DNA of 64,000 nt from Pseudomonas fluorescens. Its GTDB lineage: Bacteria; Pseudomonadota; Gammaproteobacteria; Pseudomonadales; Pseudomonadaceae. A program made the position numbers and the translations under genes. Each line of letters starts with the position of its first letter. The stretch's first letter is position 1. The DNA is taken from NCBI RefSeq assembly GCF_902497995.1, contig NZ_CABVII010000002.1, positions 310,001 through 374,000 of the forward strand. Direction: 5' to 3'. Positions 1 to 7,915 of this stretch are shown one piece after another. The notes under the pieces were generated by a model. It searched no databases. It was not told the origin of the DNA and worked only from the letters and a program-made list of their open reading frames with translations.

Positions 1-1
1 C

Positions 2-1951
2 TGGGGCCGACCGTTCCAGCCGGGTGAATTCATCGAGCCGCGTCTGGTGCAAACCATTCTCGACGCCTTGAACGATGAAACCGGCAGTGTGCTGGTGTTT
101 CTGCCGGGGCAGGCGGAAATCCGTCGCGTGCATCAACAACTGGCCGATGCGCTGGGTGAGAGCACGCAGGTGTTGCTCTGCCCATTGCACGGTGAGCTGG
201 ACCTGGCGGCCCAACGCGCCGCAATCGATCCGGCCCCCGCAGGCAAACGCAAAGTGGTGCTGGCGACCAACATCGCCGAGACCAGCCTGACCATCGACGG
301 CGTGCGCGTGGTGATCGATGCCGGGCTGGCGCGGGTGCCGCGGTTCGATCCCGGCAGCGGCATGACCCGGCTCGACACCCAGCGCATCTCCCGTGCCAGT
401 GCCACGCAGCGCGCGGGCCGGGCAGGGCGGTTGGAGCCGGGCGTGTGTTATCGGTTGTGGTCCCAGGATCAGCATGAACAATTGGCGGCCTATGCCAGTG
501 CGGAAATTCTCTCGGCGGACCTCGCCGGCCTGGCCTTGCAACTGGGTCGTTGGGGTGTGACACCGGGACAACTGGTGTGGCTCGATGTGCCGCCAGCCGC
601 CGCTTATGCACAGGCTCAGGACTTGCTTGATCGCCTGGGCGCCCTGGACGGTGAAGCGCTGACCCGTCACGGCCAGACAATGGCCCAATTGCCAGCGCAT
701 CCGCGTATCGCGCATTTGCTGTTGCGTGGTCAGGCACTCGGCCTGGCCGACATGGCGTGCGATGTCGCGGCGCTGCTCGGCGAGCGGGATATCTTGCGCG
801 GCGCCGGGGCGGATCTGCACAGCCGATTGGCGCTGTTGTCCGGCGAAGAACGAGCCGCACGCGGCGCTCAGGGCGGGGTGCAACGGGCCCGGCAAATGGC
901 GCGGCAGTATCGTGGTTACCTGCGTGGCAAAGCCTCGGAGCCAGTCAGCGATCCGGATCATCCGCGCTGGCTCGGCGCGTTGCTGGCGCTGGCTTATCCG
1001 GATCGCGTTGCCCAGCAGCGACGGGCCGGTGGTGCGGAGTATCGTCTGGCCAACGGGCGTGCGGCGCTGTTCGCCGAAGCCGACAGCTTGATGAAACAAC
1101 CCTGGCTGGTGATCGCCGATCTCGGCAGTCGCCAGGGCCAGCGTGAGGAACGGATTTATCTGGCGGCGGATTTCGAGCCGGCATTGTTCGACTCGGTATT
1201 GGCGGAGCAGGTGCGCTCTGTCGATCACCTGGATTGGGATGAGCGCGAAGGCGTGTTGCGCGCCGAGCGCCAGCGCAAGGTCGGGGAACTGATCCTCAGC
1301 CGTGAACCCCTGACCGGCCTCGATGAAAGCGCCCGCAGCCAGGCGCTGGTGAATCTGGTGCGGCGCAAGGGCCTGGAACTGTTGCCATGGACCCCGGAGC
1401 TGCGTCAGTGGCAGGCACGGGTGGCGTTGTTGCGGCAGCTGGACCTTGGCAGCAAGGCCGAGAGTGAATGGCCGGATGTCAGCGACGCCGCCCTGCTCAA
1501 AAACCTCGAACACTGGCTGATGCCGTACCTGGGCAAAGTGTCGCGGCTCAGTCACTTCGCCAATCTGGACTTGTCGAACATTGTTCATAACCTGCTGCCG
1601 TGGCCGTTGCCGCAACGGCTGGATGACCTGGCGCCGCATCATCTGAGCGTGCCCTCGGGATCGTCGATTCGCCTGGATTACAGCGAGCAGCCGCCGATTC
1701 TGGCGGTGCGTTTGCAGGAGCTGTTCGGCCTGGCTGACACCCCGCGTATTGCCGGTGGCCGGCAAGTGGTCAAGTTGCACCTGCTGTCCCCGGCGCGGCG
1801 GCCAGTGCAGGTGACACAGGACCTGGCGAACTTCTGGCGCAGCACCTATGCCGAGGTGAAGAAGGATTTGAAGGGGCGCTACCCGAAGCACTACTGGCCG
1901 GATGATCCGCTGGTGGCCGAGGCGACGGCGCGGATCAAACCGCGCAAATAA
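2..1951 (+). CDS. hrpB: ATP-dependent helicase HrpB, 5'-truncated by window
   Basis: DExH-box helicase of the HrpB family; its cellular role in pseudomonads is not well defined. The open frame runs from base 2 without a start, so the N-terminal part (Walker A and DExH motifs, roughly 190 residues judging from the usual 840-residue length) lies outside. About 649 codons are visible. They contain the second RecA-like domain with the motif VI signature QRAGRAGR near visible residue 140, the helicase-associated (HA2) region, and the HrpB-specific C-terminal domain (visible residues about 490-649). The stop TAA is followed by a REP pair that probably ends the transcriptional unit. Confidence 0.93.
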   Translation, partial: WGRPFQPGEFIEPRLVQTILDALNDETGSVLVFLPGQAEIRRVHQQLADALGESTQVLLCPLHGELDLAAQRAAIDPAPAGKRKVVLATNIAETSLTIDGVRVVIDAGLARVPRFDPGSGMTRLDTQRISRASATQRAGRAGRLEPGVCYRLWSQDQHEQLAAYASAEILSADLAGLALQLGRWGVTPGQLVWLDVPPAAAYAQAQDLLDRLGALDGEALTRHGQTMAQLPAHPRIAHLLLRGQALGLADMACDVAALLGERDILRGAGADLHSRLALLSGEERAARGAQGGVQRARQMARQYRGYLRGKASEPVSDPDHPRWLGALLALAYPDRVAQQRRAGGAEYRLANGRAALFAEADSLMKQPWLVIADLGSRQGQREERIYLAADFEPALFDSVLAEQVRSVDHLDWDEREGVLRAERQRKVGELILSREPLTGLDESARSQALVNLVRRKGLELLPWTPELRQWQARVALLRQLDLGSKAESEWPDVSDAALLKNLEHWLMPYLGKVSRLSHFANLDLSNIVHNLLPWPLPQRLDDLAPHHLSVPSGSSIRLDYSEQPPILAVRLQELFGLADTPRIAGGRQVVKLHLLSPARRPVQVTQDLANFWRSTYAEVKKDLKGRYPKHYWPDDPLVAEATARIKPRK

Positions 1952-1969
1952 TCCCGCCACCCACCGCCT

Positions 1970-2060
1970 TGTAGGAGCGAGGCTTGCCCGCGAAGGCTTC
2001 ACCGCGGTATGCCTGGGGAATCGCGTTATCGTTCTTCGCGGGCAAGCCTCGCTCCTACAG
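1970..2060. repeat. REP pair (inverted)
   Basis: Two copies of the Pseudomonas REP core GTAGGAGCGAGGCTTGCCCG in inverted orientation with a short spacer, between the 3' ends of hrpB and the convergent LysR gene. The right arm runs into the last codons of the LysR gene. Confidence 0.9.
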
Positions 2061-2984
2061 GGACGGGTGTGGTTTTTGAGCCTTCGCCGTCAACTGCTCC
2101 CGACAATAATCGGCAAACAACTGCGCCGGTTTGGTCAGTTGCCCACGCTTGAGCCACGCCGCCACCAACCCTGAGCCGGTGACGTCTTCGACGATGTCCA
2201 CGCACACCACTTTCTGCCCGTCATAGGTGTACTCCGAATGGGGTCTGGTGACCAGGATCGAAAAACCGAATCCTTGGCCGACCATCCCCCGGACCATCTC
2301 GATCGAGGGTGAGCTGAAGGCGATATTTGGCGCCAGGCCCAGCTCTTCGAACAGGCTGACGAAGTAGGTCCGGCTCGGTTGCACGTCCAGCAGAATCATC
2401 GGTTCCAGGCACAGATCGCGCAGCGACACTTGCTTGAGTTGGGCAAAGCGATGATCCGCCGGCAGCAACGCATAGGGCCGCTGCGCCGGCATCAGTGGTT
2501 CGGTCTGGATTGTGGCGTCGAGGTCGTGTTCATACAGGATCGCCAGGTCGAAAGTGCCGGAGGTCAGGCCTTGCACCAACTCCTGCTGCTCGCCGTCGCG
2601 GATGCGGATTTTCACCCCCGGGTACAGCGCCGAGAATCCGGCAATCAACTGCGGCAGAAGCAGCGGCGCGACCGTTTCGAAGCAGCCGATATCGATTTGC
2701 CCCGCCACCACGTCGTTGTCGGCGAGGGCGTTCTGTTCGAACTCCTTGGCCATGCGCAGCAGTTCCTGGGCCTTGCGGTAAAAGCGTGCACCGCTGGGGG
2801 TCAGGGACACGCCCTGGGCGTGATGGCGGATCAGCAATTGCACGCCGAAGCTGTCCTCCAGGCCTTTGATCGCCGTGGAGATCGCCGGCTGGGCGATGTA
2901 CAGCTTGCGCGACGCCTCGGCCACACTGCCGCACTCGACGGTGGTGATGAAGTATTTCAGTTGACGCAAGTTGTAGGCAGCCAC
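2055..2984 (-). CDS. LysR-family transcriptional regulator
   Basis: Regulator of 309 residues. The N-terminal winged helix-turn-helix begins with AYNLRQLKYF and continues with the pattern AEASRKLYIAQPAIS; a periplasmic-binding-like effector domain fills residues about 90-300. I start it at the GTG at 2984, which has GAGG seven bases upstream and places the HTH at residue 2. The open frame extends 70 codons further but that part has no family match. The gene converges on hrpB and has no divergent metabolic neighbour, so its target cannot be inferred. The last codons overlap the right arm of the preceding REP element. Confidence 0.88.
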   Translation of the reverse strand: MAAYNLRQLKYFITTVECGSVAEASRKLYIAQPAISTAIKGLEDSFGVQLLIRHHAQGVSLTPSGARFYRKAQELLRMAKEFEQNALADNDVVAGQIDIGCFETVAPLLLPQLIAGFSALYPGVKIRIRDGEQQELVQGLTSGTFDLAILYEHDLDATIQTEPLMPAQRPYALLPADHRFAQLKQVSLRDLCLEPMILLDVQPSRTYFVSLFEELGLAPNIAFSSPSIEMVRGMVGQGFGFSILVTRPHSEYTYDGQKVVCVDIVEDVTGSGLVAAWLKRGQLTKPAQLFADYCREQLTAKAQKPHPSL

Positions 2985-3380
2985 GGCAAACCTCGGTGTG
3001 GATGGTCTCGACATCCAGGTAAATTTCGCGCCGCTCGCGTCCGTTCCGACGACGGTGTTGTCATGCCTGAACAATAACCACATACCGCTCAACCGGGGGG
3101 ATTGGCTGCCCAGTTTTTTCATGGTCTGCGAAGACATTTTTACTGTGTTGCATTCGCCGATCGAAAAGCGCTCGTCCATCGAGATGAAGTGCAAGATCCA
3201 GGGGCTGTTGCAGGATGAGCTGGAAGAACATTGACTTCACCGCACCCCCCTTGGAGCTGGCTTGTCGGATCGCCGCACCGCAGTGAAGGCGGCTGCACAT
3301 TCAACATTAATGTTGCCTGACACACCGCCTTCGCGAGCAGGCTCGCTCCCAAAGGTTTTGCATCGTCCTGGAGTCCGGCG
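2985..3380. other. Intergenic region with degenerate REP; possible small ORF
   Basis: No well supported gene. A plus-strand frame (2998-3234) ends in a charged stretch, SSIEMKCKIQGLLQDE, that looks protein-like, but it has no good ribosome binding site and I do not recognise it. A divergent promoter for the LysR gene must lie here. The right part (about 3247-3352) holds a degenerate REP pair, with one clear arm, CGCGAGCAGGCTCGCTCCC, at 3332-3350. Confidence 0.5.
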
Positions 3381-4454
3381 CTAAGGCGCAGCCGGCAACA
3401 GGAACCGCGCAATCACCGGCAAGTGATCGGAGATGCGCAACGTATCGTCCTGCCTCACCATCGCCGCGACCCGTTTGATCCGCGGGCTGTAGAACAGGTA
3501 ATCGACAGTCCGGTCCGGACCGTCCAAGCCTGGATCATTCGGATAATGGGTCAGCCAGCGCGCCCGCTCGACACCGCCGGCTTCGTTGTTGGTCGGGATC
3601 ATCGGGTACTTGTCCCACAACACATGCAGCGCGCTGTCGGCGGAGTAGACCGTGCGTTGCGCGTCGGGCAGGCGTCGATATTGTCCCAGGGGCAACAGAT
3701 CGAAGTCGCCGCCGATCAGCCACGGCGTACCACGGCTTTCGAGCTTATCGATTACTTTGGCCACGGCGCTCACCTGGGCCTGCGTATCGTCGGGAGGGAT
3801 GACGTGGTCCAGATGGGTATTGAGCACCGCGACCTGAGCGCCGTCGCTCAACGGCAGGTACGTGACCAACAAGGCGTTTTTCGGTTTGAACTGGCGGCTG
3901 ATCAGGTTGGCCGGCACCTCTGGTAATTGCAGGCGTTCGGCGTGTCCGATCCGGTAGCGGCTGAGGGTCGCCAGTTGCCGGCCGACGCTACCGAAGATGT
4001 GCGGTTCAGGCACGAAGTCGGCCTTCCAGTCAAAGGCGTGGGTGCTGCACGGATACAGATCGGCGAGCCGTTCCTGGAGCAGTTTGAACTGGTTCTGGTA
4101 GTTAGTGGCCTTGGCGCCGTCGTCGAGCTCTTGCAACAGCACGATGTCCGGCTGTTCGTCACGGATCACCCGTGCCACTTCATCAAGACTGAAGGCCATG
4201 TCTTCGGTGGTGGGGCTTTCGTCGGTGCCGGCGGCCAGGTCGTTCCAGAACACATAGCGCTTGCCCGCCAGAAACTGAACGTTCCAGGTCATCACCTTCA
4301 ACGCCTGGCCGGGGACCAGGGTGGGCGCCTGGGCGCTGCAACTGACCGGCAGCGCTTCCCTGGCTTCGGGGCGCCAGGTCAGGCTGTAGATCAGCACGCC
4401 AATCAGACCGACGATCAACAGGCCCAGCAGGGTGTAGCGCAGTAGACGGGTCAT
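3381..4454 (-). CDS. Endonuclease/exonuclease/phosphatase-fold protein
   Basis: Product of 357 residues with an N-terminal membrane anchor (residues 5-25, LLGLLIVGLIGVLIYSL), then an EEP-fold domain exposed outside the cytoplasm. Fold motifs are visible in order: MTWNVQFL (beta strand with the metal-site Asn), IVLLQELD (metal-binding Glu), LNTHLDH, IGGDFD, TVDYLFY and the C-terminal ISDHLPV with the catalytic His. The substrate is unknown; members include sphingomyelinase-like and nuclease enzymes. I start at the ATG at 4454 because it opens directly into the anchor; the upstream in-frame extension adds 19 unlikely residues. Confidence 0.85.
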   Translation of the reverse strand: MTRLLRYTLLGLLIVGLIGVLIYSLTWRPEAREALPVSCSAQAPTLVPGQALKVMTWNVQFLAGKRYVFWNDLAAGTDESPTTEDMAFSLDEVARVIRDEQPDIVLLQELDDGAKATNYQNQFKLLQERLADLYPCSTHAFDWKADFVPEPHIFGSVGRQLATLSRYRIGHAERLQLPEVPANLISRQFKPKNALLVTYLPLSDGAQVAVLNTHLDHVIPPDDTQAQVSAVAKVIDKLESRGTPWLIGGDFDLLPLGQYRRLPDAQRTVYSADSALHVLWDKYPMIPTNNEAGGVERARWLTHYPNDPGLDGPDRTVDYLFYSPRIKRVAAMVRQDDTLRISDHLPVIARFLLPAAP

Positions 4455-4523
4455 GGCTCGGCTTATCGCGTTACAAGAGTTGCCCCGAGCATAACCGAGA
4501 GCCGAGCCCATGGGGTAGAGCGG

Positions 4524-5198
4524 TCACAGTGGCCCGTCAGTTTCCTCGGGCACGACGCTGATCAGCATGAACAAGCGGAACAGCACCACGCTGGTGAACA
4601 GTTGCAAAAAGCTGTGGGCACTGTCGATCAGCACGGCAACCACCGGGTTCTGCGGTTCAGGATACGCCTGCAGGGTCACGCCCTTGAGCAGCCACAACGG
4701 GGCCATCACACACAGAATGCACACCAGGATGCGCAGGAAGTTGCCGCGGGTCAGGCGCAGGCTTTCCTTCATCGCCGCCAGCGGGGCCATGCCGCGCAAT
4801 ACCAGCAGGTATTCGCCGAACGCCAGCGTCACCATCAGCCAGATGCCCGGCAGGAAATACAGCGACAGGCCGATCAGTATCAGCAGGGTATTGAGCGCGG
4901 TGAGCAGGGCGAAACGCGGCCACAAGGTCGCGGACATGGCCAGCAGGTCACGGTTGCGCGGTGACTCGCCACGGCTGCGGGCATCGAGAAACAGAATCAG
5001 CGCGGCGGTGTACAGCGGATAGACCAGCAAGCCGACCATCACGCTGATACCGGGGAAACCCTCCGGCTCGGAGGAGTGGTCGACCACTTGTTGCAGCAGC
5101 GCTTCGAAGATCACCAGCGGCAGGCACAGCTGAACGATCTGGCCCAGATTGCGCTTGAAGAAATACAGGGAGTCACGCAGTACATCTAACGGATTCAT
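4524..5198 (-). CDS. YciC-like integral membrane protein
   Basis: Hydrophobic protein of 224 residues with about five or six predicted membrane spans. It starts MNPLDVLRDSLYFFKRNL, typical of the YciC/UPF0259-like family in pseudomonads. An amphipathic motif, AMKESLRLTRGNFLRI, resembles the central repeat of that family. Function unknown. The reading frame is open for 29 more codons upstream, but the start at 5198 fits the family. It is transcribed with the same polarity as the EEP gene downstream, 69 bases away, so the two may be one unit. Confidence 0.75.
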   Translation of the reverse strand: MNPLDVLRDSLYFFKRNLGQIVQLCLPLVIFEALLQQVVDHSSEPEGFPGISVMVGLLVYPLYTAALILFLDARSRGESPRNRDLLAMSATLWPRFALLTALNTLLILIGLSLYFLPGIWLMVTLAFGEYLLVLRGMAPLAAMKESLRLTRGNFLRILVCILCVMAPLWLLKGVTLQAYPEPQNPVVAVLIDSAHSFLQLFTSVVLFRLFMLISVVPEETDGPL

Positions 5199-5376
5199 CA
5201 GTCGGTATCGCAGGTTGAAAGCAGTGCTCCACTTTAACCGATGAAACCCTTCGGGGCGCAAACGTAAACGTTCGGTAAAGGTCATTGAAACATCCTGTAT
5301 CAGCCTCCATTACGCAGGGGCACCTTTTCCGTAGTGGAAAAGGGCGACGATATTCCCGGCAATCTACGAGGTCGCC

Positions 5377-6135
5377 ATGAACAGCGAAGAACAAACCCTG
5401 ATCGATGGCCTGTTTTCCCGGCTGCAACAGGCCGAAACGGACTCAGCCCCGCGCGACGCCCAGGCCGAGGCGCGGATCAAGGAACACCTGACTCGCCAGC
5501 CAGCGGCAGGCTATTTCATGACCCAGGCGATTCTGGTGCAAGAGGCAGCGCTCAAAAGCCTCGATGAGCAGAACCAACAACTGGCCCGGCAAGTCCAGCA
5601 ATTGCAGGCAGAACTGCAATCGGCCAAGACCCGGACGGCAGCTCCGGCACCGGCCAGTGGTGGCTTTTTGTCGAGCATTTTCGGCGGCGGCCCCCGTGAT
5701 CCGCAGCCCGCACCGACTCAAAGTGCGCCCGTATCGAGCGGGGGTGGCTGGCGTGAACCGGCGCGGCCGTCGTTCAATACGCAGCCGCCCCAGCAAAACT
5801 TTGGCACCGCACCCCCTCAGCAGAACTACGCGCCGCAACAACAGGCCGGCAGCGGCTTTCTCGGCGGGGCACTGAAAACGGCGGCTGGCGTGGCGGGTGG
5901 CGTGATGCTGGCACAAGGCATCAGCAGCCTGTTCCATCACAATCAGCAGCCGGAAGTGGTTGAGGTCATCAAGGAAGAACCGGCCCAGGTCAACGATCAG
6001 GGCGACAGCGGCAATGGCTGGGGCGACGACCAGCGGGTGGCTGACAACGCCAGCGATCAGGGCGGATTCGCCGACGCTGACTACAGTGACGACAGCTCAT
6101 CGTTCTTCGGCGGTGACGACGATTCCTTCGTCTGA
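5377..6135 (+). CDS. DUF2076 family protein
   Basis: Product of 252 residues. The N-terminal helical part (NSEEQTLIDGLFSRLQQAE) and the coiled-coil segment around residues 60-88 (EQNQQLARQVQQLQAEL) are DUF2076 hallmarks. The middle is low complexity, rich in Pro, Gln and Gly. A Gly/Ala-rich segment, GGALKTAAGVAGGVMLAQGI, near residues 163-182 is also typical, and the tail is acidic (Asp/Ser/Phe-rich). Role unknown; proposed to be periplasmic ligand-binding. GAGGT precedes the ATG with normal spacing. Monocistronic by context: a divergent gene upstream and a strong hairpin downstream. Confidence 0.88.
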   Translation: MNSEEQTLIDGLFSRLQQAETDSAPRDAQAEARIKEHLTRQPAAGYFMTQAILVQEAALKSLDEQNQQLARQVQQLQAELQSAKTRTAAPAPASGGFLSSIFGGGPRDPQPAPTQSAPVSSGGGWREPARPSFNTQPPQQNFGTAPPQQNYAPQQQAGSGFLGGALKTAAGVAGGVMLAQGISSLFHHNQQPEVVEVIKEEPAQVNDQGDSGNGWGDDQRVADNASDQGGFADADYSDDSSSFFGGDDDSFV

Positions 6136-6147
6136 CACGCCATTCGT

Positions 6148-6169
6148 CCGGAGCGCAACGGCGCTCCGG
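6148..6169 (+). terminator. Hairpin after DUF2076 gene
   Basis: Perfect nine-base-pair stem, CCGGAGCGC with GCGCTCCGG, and an AACG loop, twelve bases after the stop codon. No U tract follows, so intrinsic termination is plausible but not certain. Confidence 0.5.
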
Positions 6170-6272
6170 GCCGATTATTCGCGGAACAATCCTTCAGGCT
6201 GGCATACTGGGCAACTTTTCGGGCCTGGTGCCCGATCCTGTCCGCGCGCCAGCGCTCCAACGAGGATGCACG

Positions 6273-6752
6273 GTGAAAAAGATCGCAGTATTCGCCGATG
6301 TCCAGAACCTCTATTACACCGTGCGTCAGGCCTATGGTTGCCACTTCAACTATGCCGCGCTGTGGGCTGACATCAGCAAACAGGGGGAGATCGTCGAGGC
6401 CTATGCCTACGCGATCGATCGCGGCGACAGCAAACAACAACAGTTCCAGCAGATCCTGCGCAACCTCGGTTTCACCGTGAAGCTCAAGCCCTACATCCAG
6501 CGCAGCGACGGCTCGGCCAAGGGCGACTGGGACGTGGGCATCACCCTCGATATCATGGACGCCGCCGATCATGTCGACGAAGTGGTGCTGGCCTCCGGTG
6601 ACGGTGATTTCGACATGCTGCTGGAGCGCATCATCGCCAAGCACGGGGTGCAAGCGGTGGCCTACGGCGTGCCGGGCCTGACGGCCAACTCGCTGATCCG
6701 TGCCGCCAGCCGCTACGTGCCGATCGAAGGCGCGTTGTTGCTCAAAAATTGA
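6273..6752 (+). CDS. NYN-domain (LabA/DUF88-like) nuclease
   Basis: Protein of 159 residues made up of a single NYN domain, a PIN-like fold that in characterised members cleaves RNA with metal-coordinating aspartates. Acidic motifs are all present: FADVQNLY at the N-terminus, KGDWDVGITLDIMD in the middle and LASGDGDFDMLL near residue 110. The start is the GTG at 6273 with GAGGA upstream; the ATG-like option further left has no ribosome binding site. Only 22 bases separate it from the DnaQ-type exonuclease gene, so the two are probably co-transcribed. Substrate unknown. Confidence 0.88.
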   Translation: MKKIAVFADVQNLYYTVRQAYGCHFNYAALWADISKQGEIVEAYAYAIDRGDSKQQQFQQILRNLGFTVKLKPYIQRSDGSAKGDWDVGITLDIMDAADHVDEVVLASGDGDFDMLLERIIAKHGVQAVAYGVPGLTANSLIRAASRYVPIEGALLLKN

Positions 6753-6774
6753 TTTTTACGGAGTTGAAACAGGT

Positions 6775-7386
6775 TTGGAACGCATAGCAGTCATCGACTT
6801 TGAAACCACCGGAATCTCCCCGAGCAGCAGCTGCCGGGCCACGGAAATCGCCGTGGTGATCCTTGAACAGGGGCGCATCGTCGAGCGTTACCAAAGCCTG
6901 ATGAACGCCGGCGTGCGCGTGCCGGCCTTCATCGAACAGCTCACCGGCATCAGCAATGCCATGTTGCGCACCGCGCCATCGGCTGAACAGGTGATGAACG
7001 AGGTCAACGAGTTCGTCGGCATCACCCCGCTGCTGGCCCACAACGCCGCCTTCGACCAGAAGTTCTGGGACTTCGAGCTGGGGCGCATCAAACGCACGCG
7101 CCTGCAGAACTTTGCCTGCTCGCTGCTCCTCGCCCGCCGCCTGATGCCTGCGGCGCCGAACCACAAACTCGGCACCCTCACCACCTTCGCCAAACTGCCC
7201 CACACCGGCCAGGCTCACCGGGCCATGGCCGATGCCGAAATGGCGGCCAACCTGACGGCGTATCTGGCCCAGGAACTGCGGCAAAAGCATGGGTTGCGTG
7301 AGTTGTCCCATGAGCTGCTGGTCAGCTTGCAGAAAGTGCCGGCGGCGAAGATCAATGAGCATCTCAAGCGCCATCGCGGGTTCTAA
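6775..7386 (+). CDS. DnaQ-like 3'-5' exonuclease
   Basis: DEDDh-family exonuclease of 203 residues. Exo I is IDFETTGI (Asp, Glu), Exo II is LLAHNAAFDQKF (Asp), and Exo III is HRAMADAEMAA (catalytic His with Asp five residues on). It resembles the stand-alone epsilon-like or exonuclease X-type proteins rather than full-length DnaQ. The start is TTG at 6775, giving LERIAVIDF; the open frame upstream overlaps the NYN gene out of frame and looks spurious. A GGAG lies eleven bases upstream. Likely co-transcribed with the NYN nuclease, suggesting a paired role in nucleic acid turnover (inference). Confidence 0.88.
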   Translation: MERIAVIDFETTGISPSSSCRATEIAVVILEQGRIVERYQSLMNAGVRVPAFIEQLTGISNAMLRTAPSAEQVMNEVNEFVGITPLLAHNAAFDQKFWDFELGRIKRTRLQNFACSLLLARRLMPAAPNHKLGTLTTFAKLPHTGQAHRAMADAEMAANLTAYLAQELRQKHGLRELSHELLVSLQKVPAAKINEHLKRHRGF

Positions 7387-7403
7387 TACCACCACAGAAC
7401 CCC

Positions 7404-7493
7404 TGTGGGAGCGGGCTTGCTCGCGAAAGCGGTGGGTCATTCGACGTTGATGTCGACTGACACTCCGCTTTCGCGAGCAAGCCCGCTCCCACA
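7404..7493. repeat. REP pair (inverted)
   Basis: Inverted arms of the TGTGGGAGCGGGCTTGCTCG class. The spacer contains the inner palindrome ACGTTGATGTCGACTGACAC shared with other copies in this window. It lies just after the exonuclease gene. Confidence 0.9.
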
Positions 7494-7721
7494 ATGGATC
7501 TGCTGCAACTCTGGATCGACGTCATCTCCAGCTGCCCCACGGCACCCCGCATCCACCCCTTGTGTCATGCATTTTTCAAGGTTGTTTAATAACGCCTCCA
7601 GTCTGGCGAATGATCCTACCGAACATTAAGTATTGTCTGTCTTGCCCGCCATCTGCGGCATCGATAACCTCTGGGACGTCGCTGCCAATTCAGCGACCGG
7701 GACTGCAAGCCCACCTAAAAT
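7494..7721. other. Intergenic, nothing recognised
   Basis: About 230 bases between the REP element and the promoter of the small RNA described next. Translations in all frames look random and no hairpin stands out. Confidence 0.5.
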
Positions 7722-7751
7722 TTGTTTGGCGCCTATCGGCACACCTATAAT
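7722..7751 (+). promoter_or_regulatory. Sigma-70-type promoter of the C4-like RNA
   Basis: A perfect -10 box TATAAT at 7746-7751 is preceded by TTGTTT at 7722-7727 with an 18-base spacer. The predicted transcript start near 7758 is about 25 bases ahead of the structured RNA. This is the best -10 sequence I noticed in the window. Confidence 0.65.
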
Positions 7752-7783
7752 CGCGTCGCTTTACTTGGCGACCATCGATTTAT

Positions 7784-7865
7784 GGTGGCTGTGTGCGGGA
7801 GACCTTCGGGTCTGCCGGGGTTGCCGAACGACTCGGTCTTGCAGACCTGCACACAGCTGCCACCC
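7784..7865 (+). ncRNA. C4-like antisense RNA in front of BRO-N gene
   Basis: The ends pair strongly: GGTGGCTGTGTGC at 7784-7796 with GCACACAGCTGCCACC at 7849-7864, with a small bulge. Inside are a hairpin AGACC-TTCG-GGTCT and a second one, CCGA...TCGG. This cloverleaf resembles the phage P1/P7 C4 RNA family (Rfam RF01695), which represses antirepressor genes by pairing with their leaders. Two internal blocks, CCGAACGA (7824-7831) and CTTGCAG (7838-7844), are exactly complementary to TCGTTCGG (7899-7906) and CTGCAAG (7871-7877) in the downstream leader. The first target overlaps the ribosome binding site of the BRO-N gene. The family assignment is from memory of the structure, not a covariance search. 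Confidence 0.7.
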
Positions 7866-7904
7866 ATTACCTGCAAGTGATGCTGGCCGCTTCAATTCTC
7901 GTTC

Positions 7905-7908
7905 GGAG
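7905..7908 (+). promoter_or_regulatory. Ribosome binding site of BRO-N gene, antisense target
   Basis: GGAG seven bases before the ATG at 7916. It overlaps the 3' end of the leader block TCGTTCGG that is complementary to the C4-like RNA, so pairing would hide it. Confidence 0.6.
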
Positions 7909-7915
7909 ATTCACC

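Noticed and set aside
2985..3194. 70-residue N-terminal extension of the LysR regulator
   Set aside because: LysR proteins begin within a few residues of the HTH; the GTG at 2984 has a good ribosome binding site and the extension has no homology.
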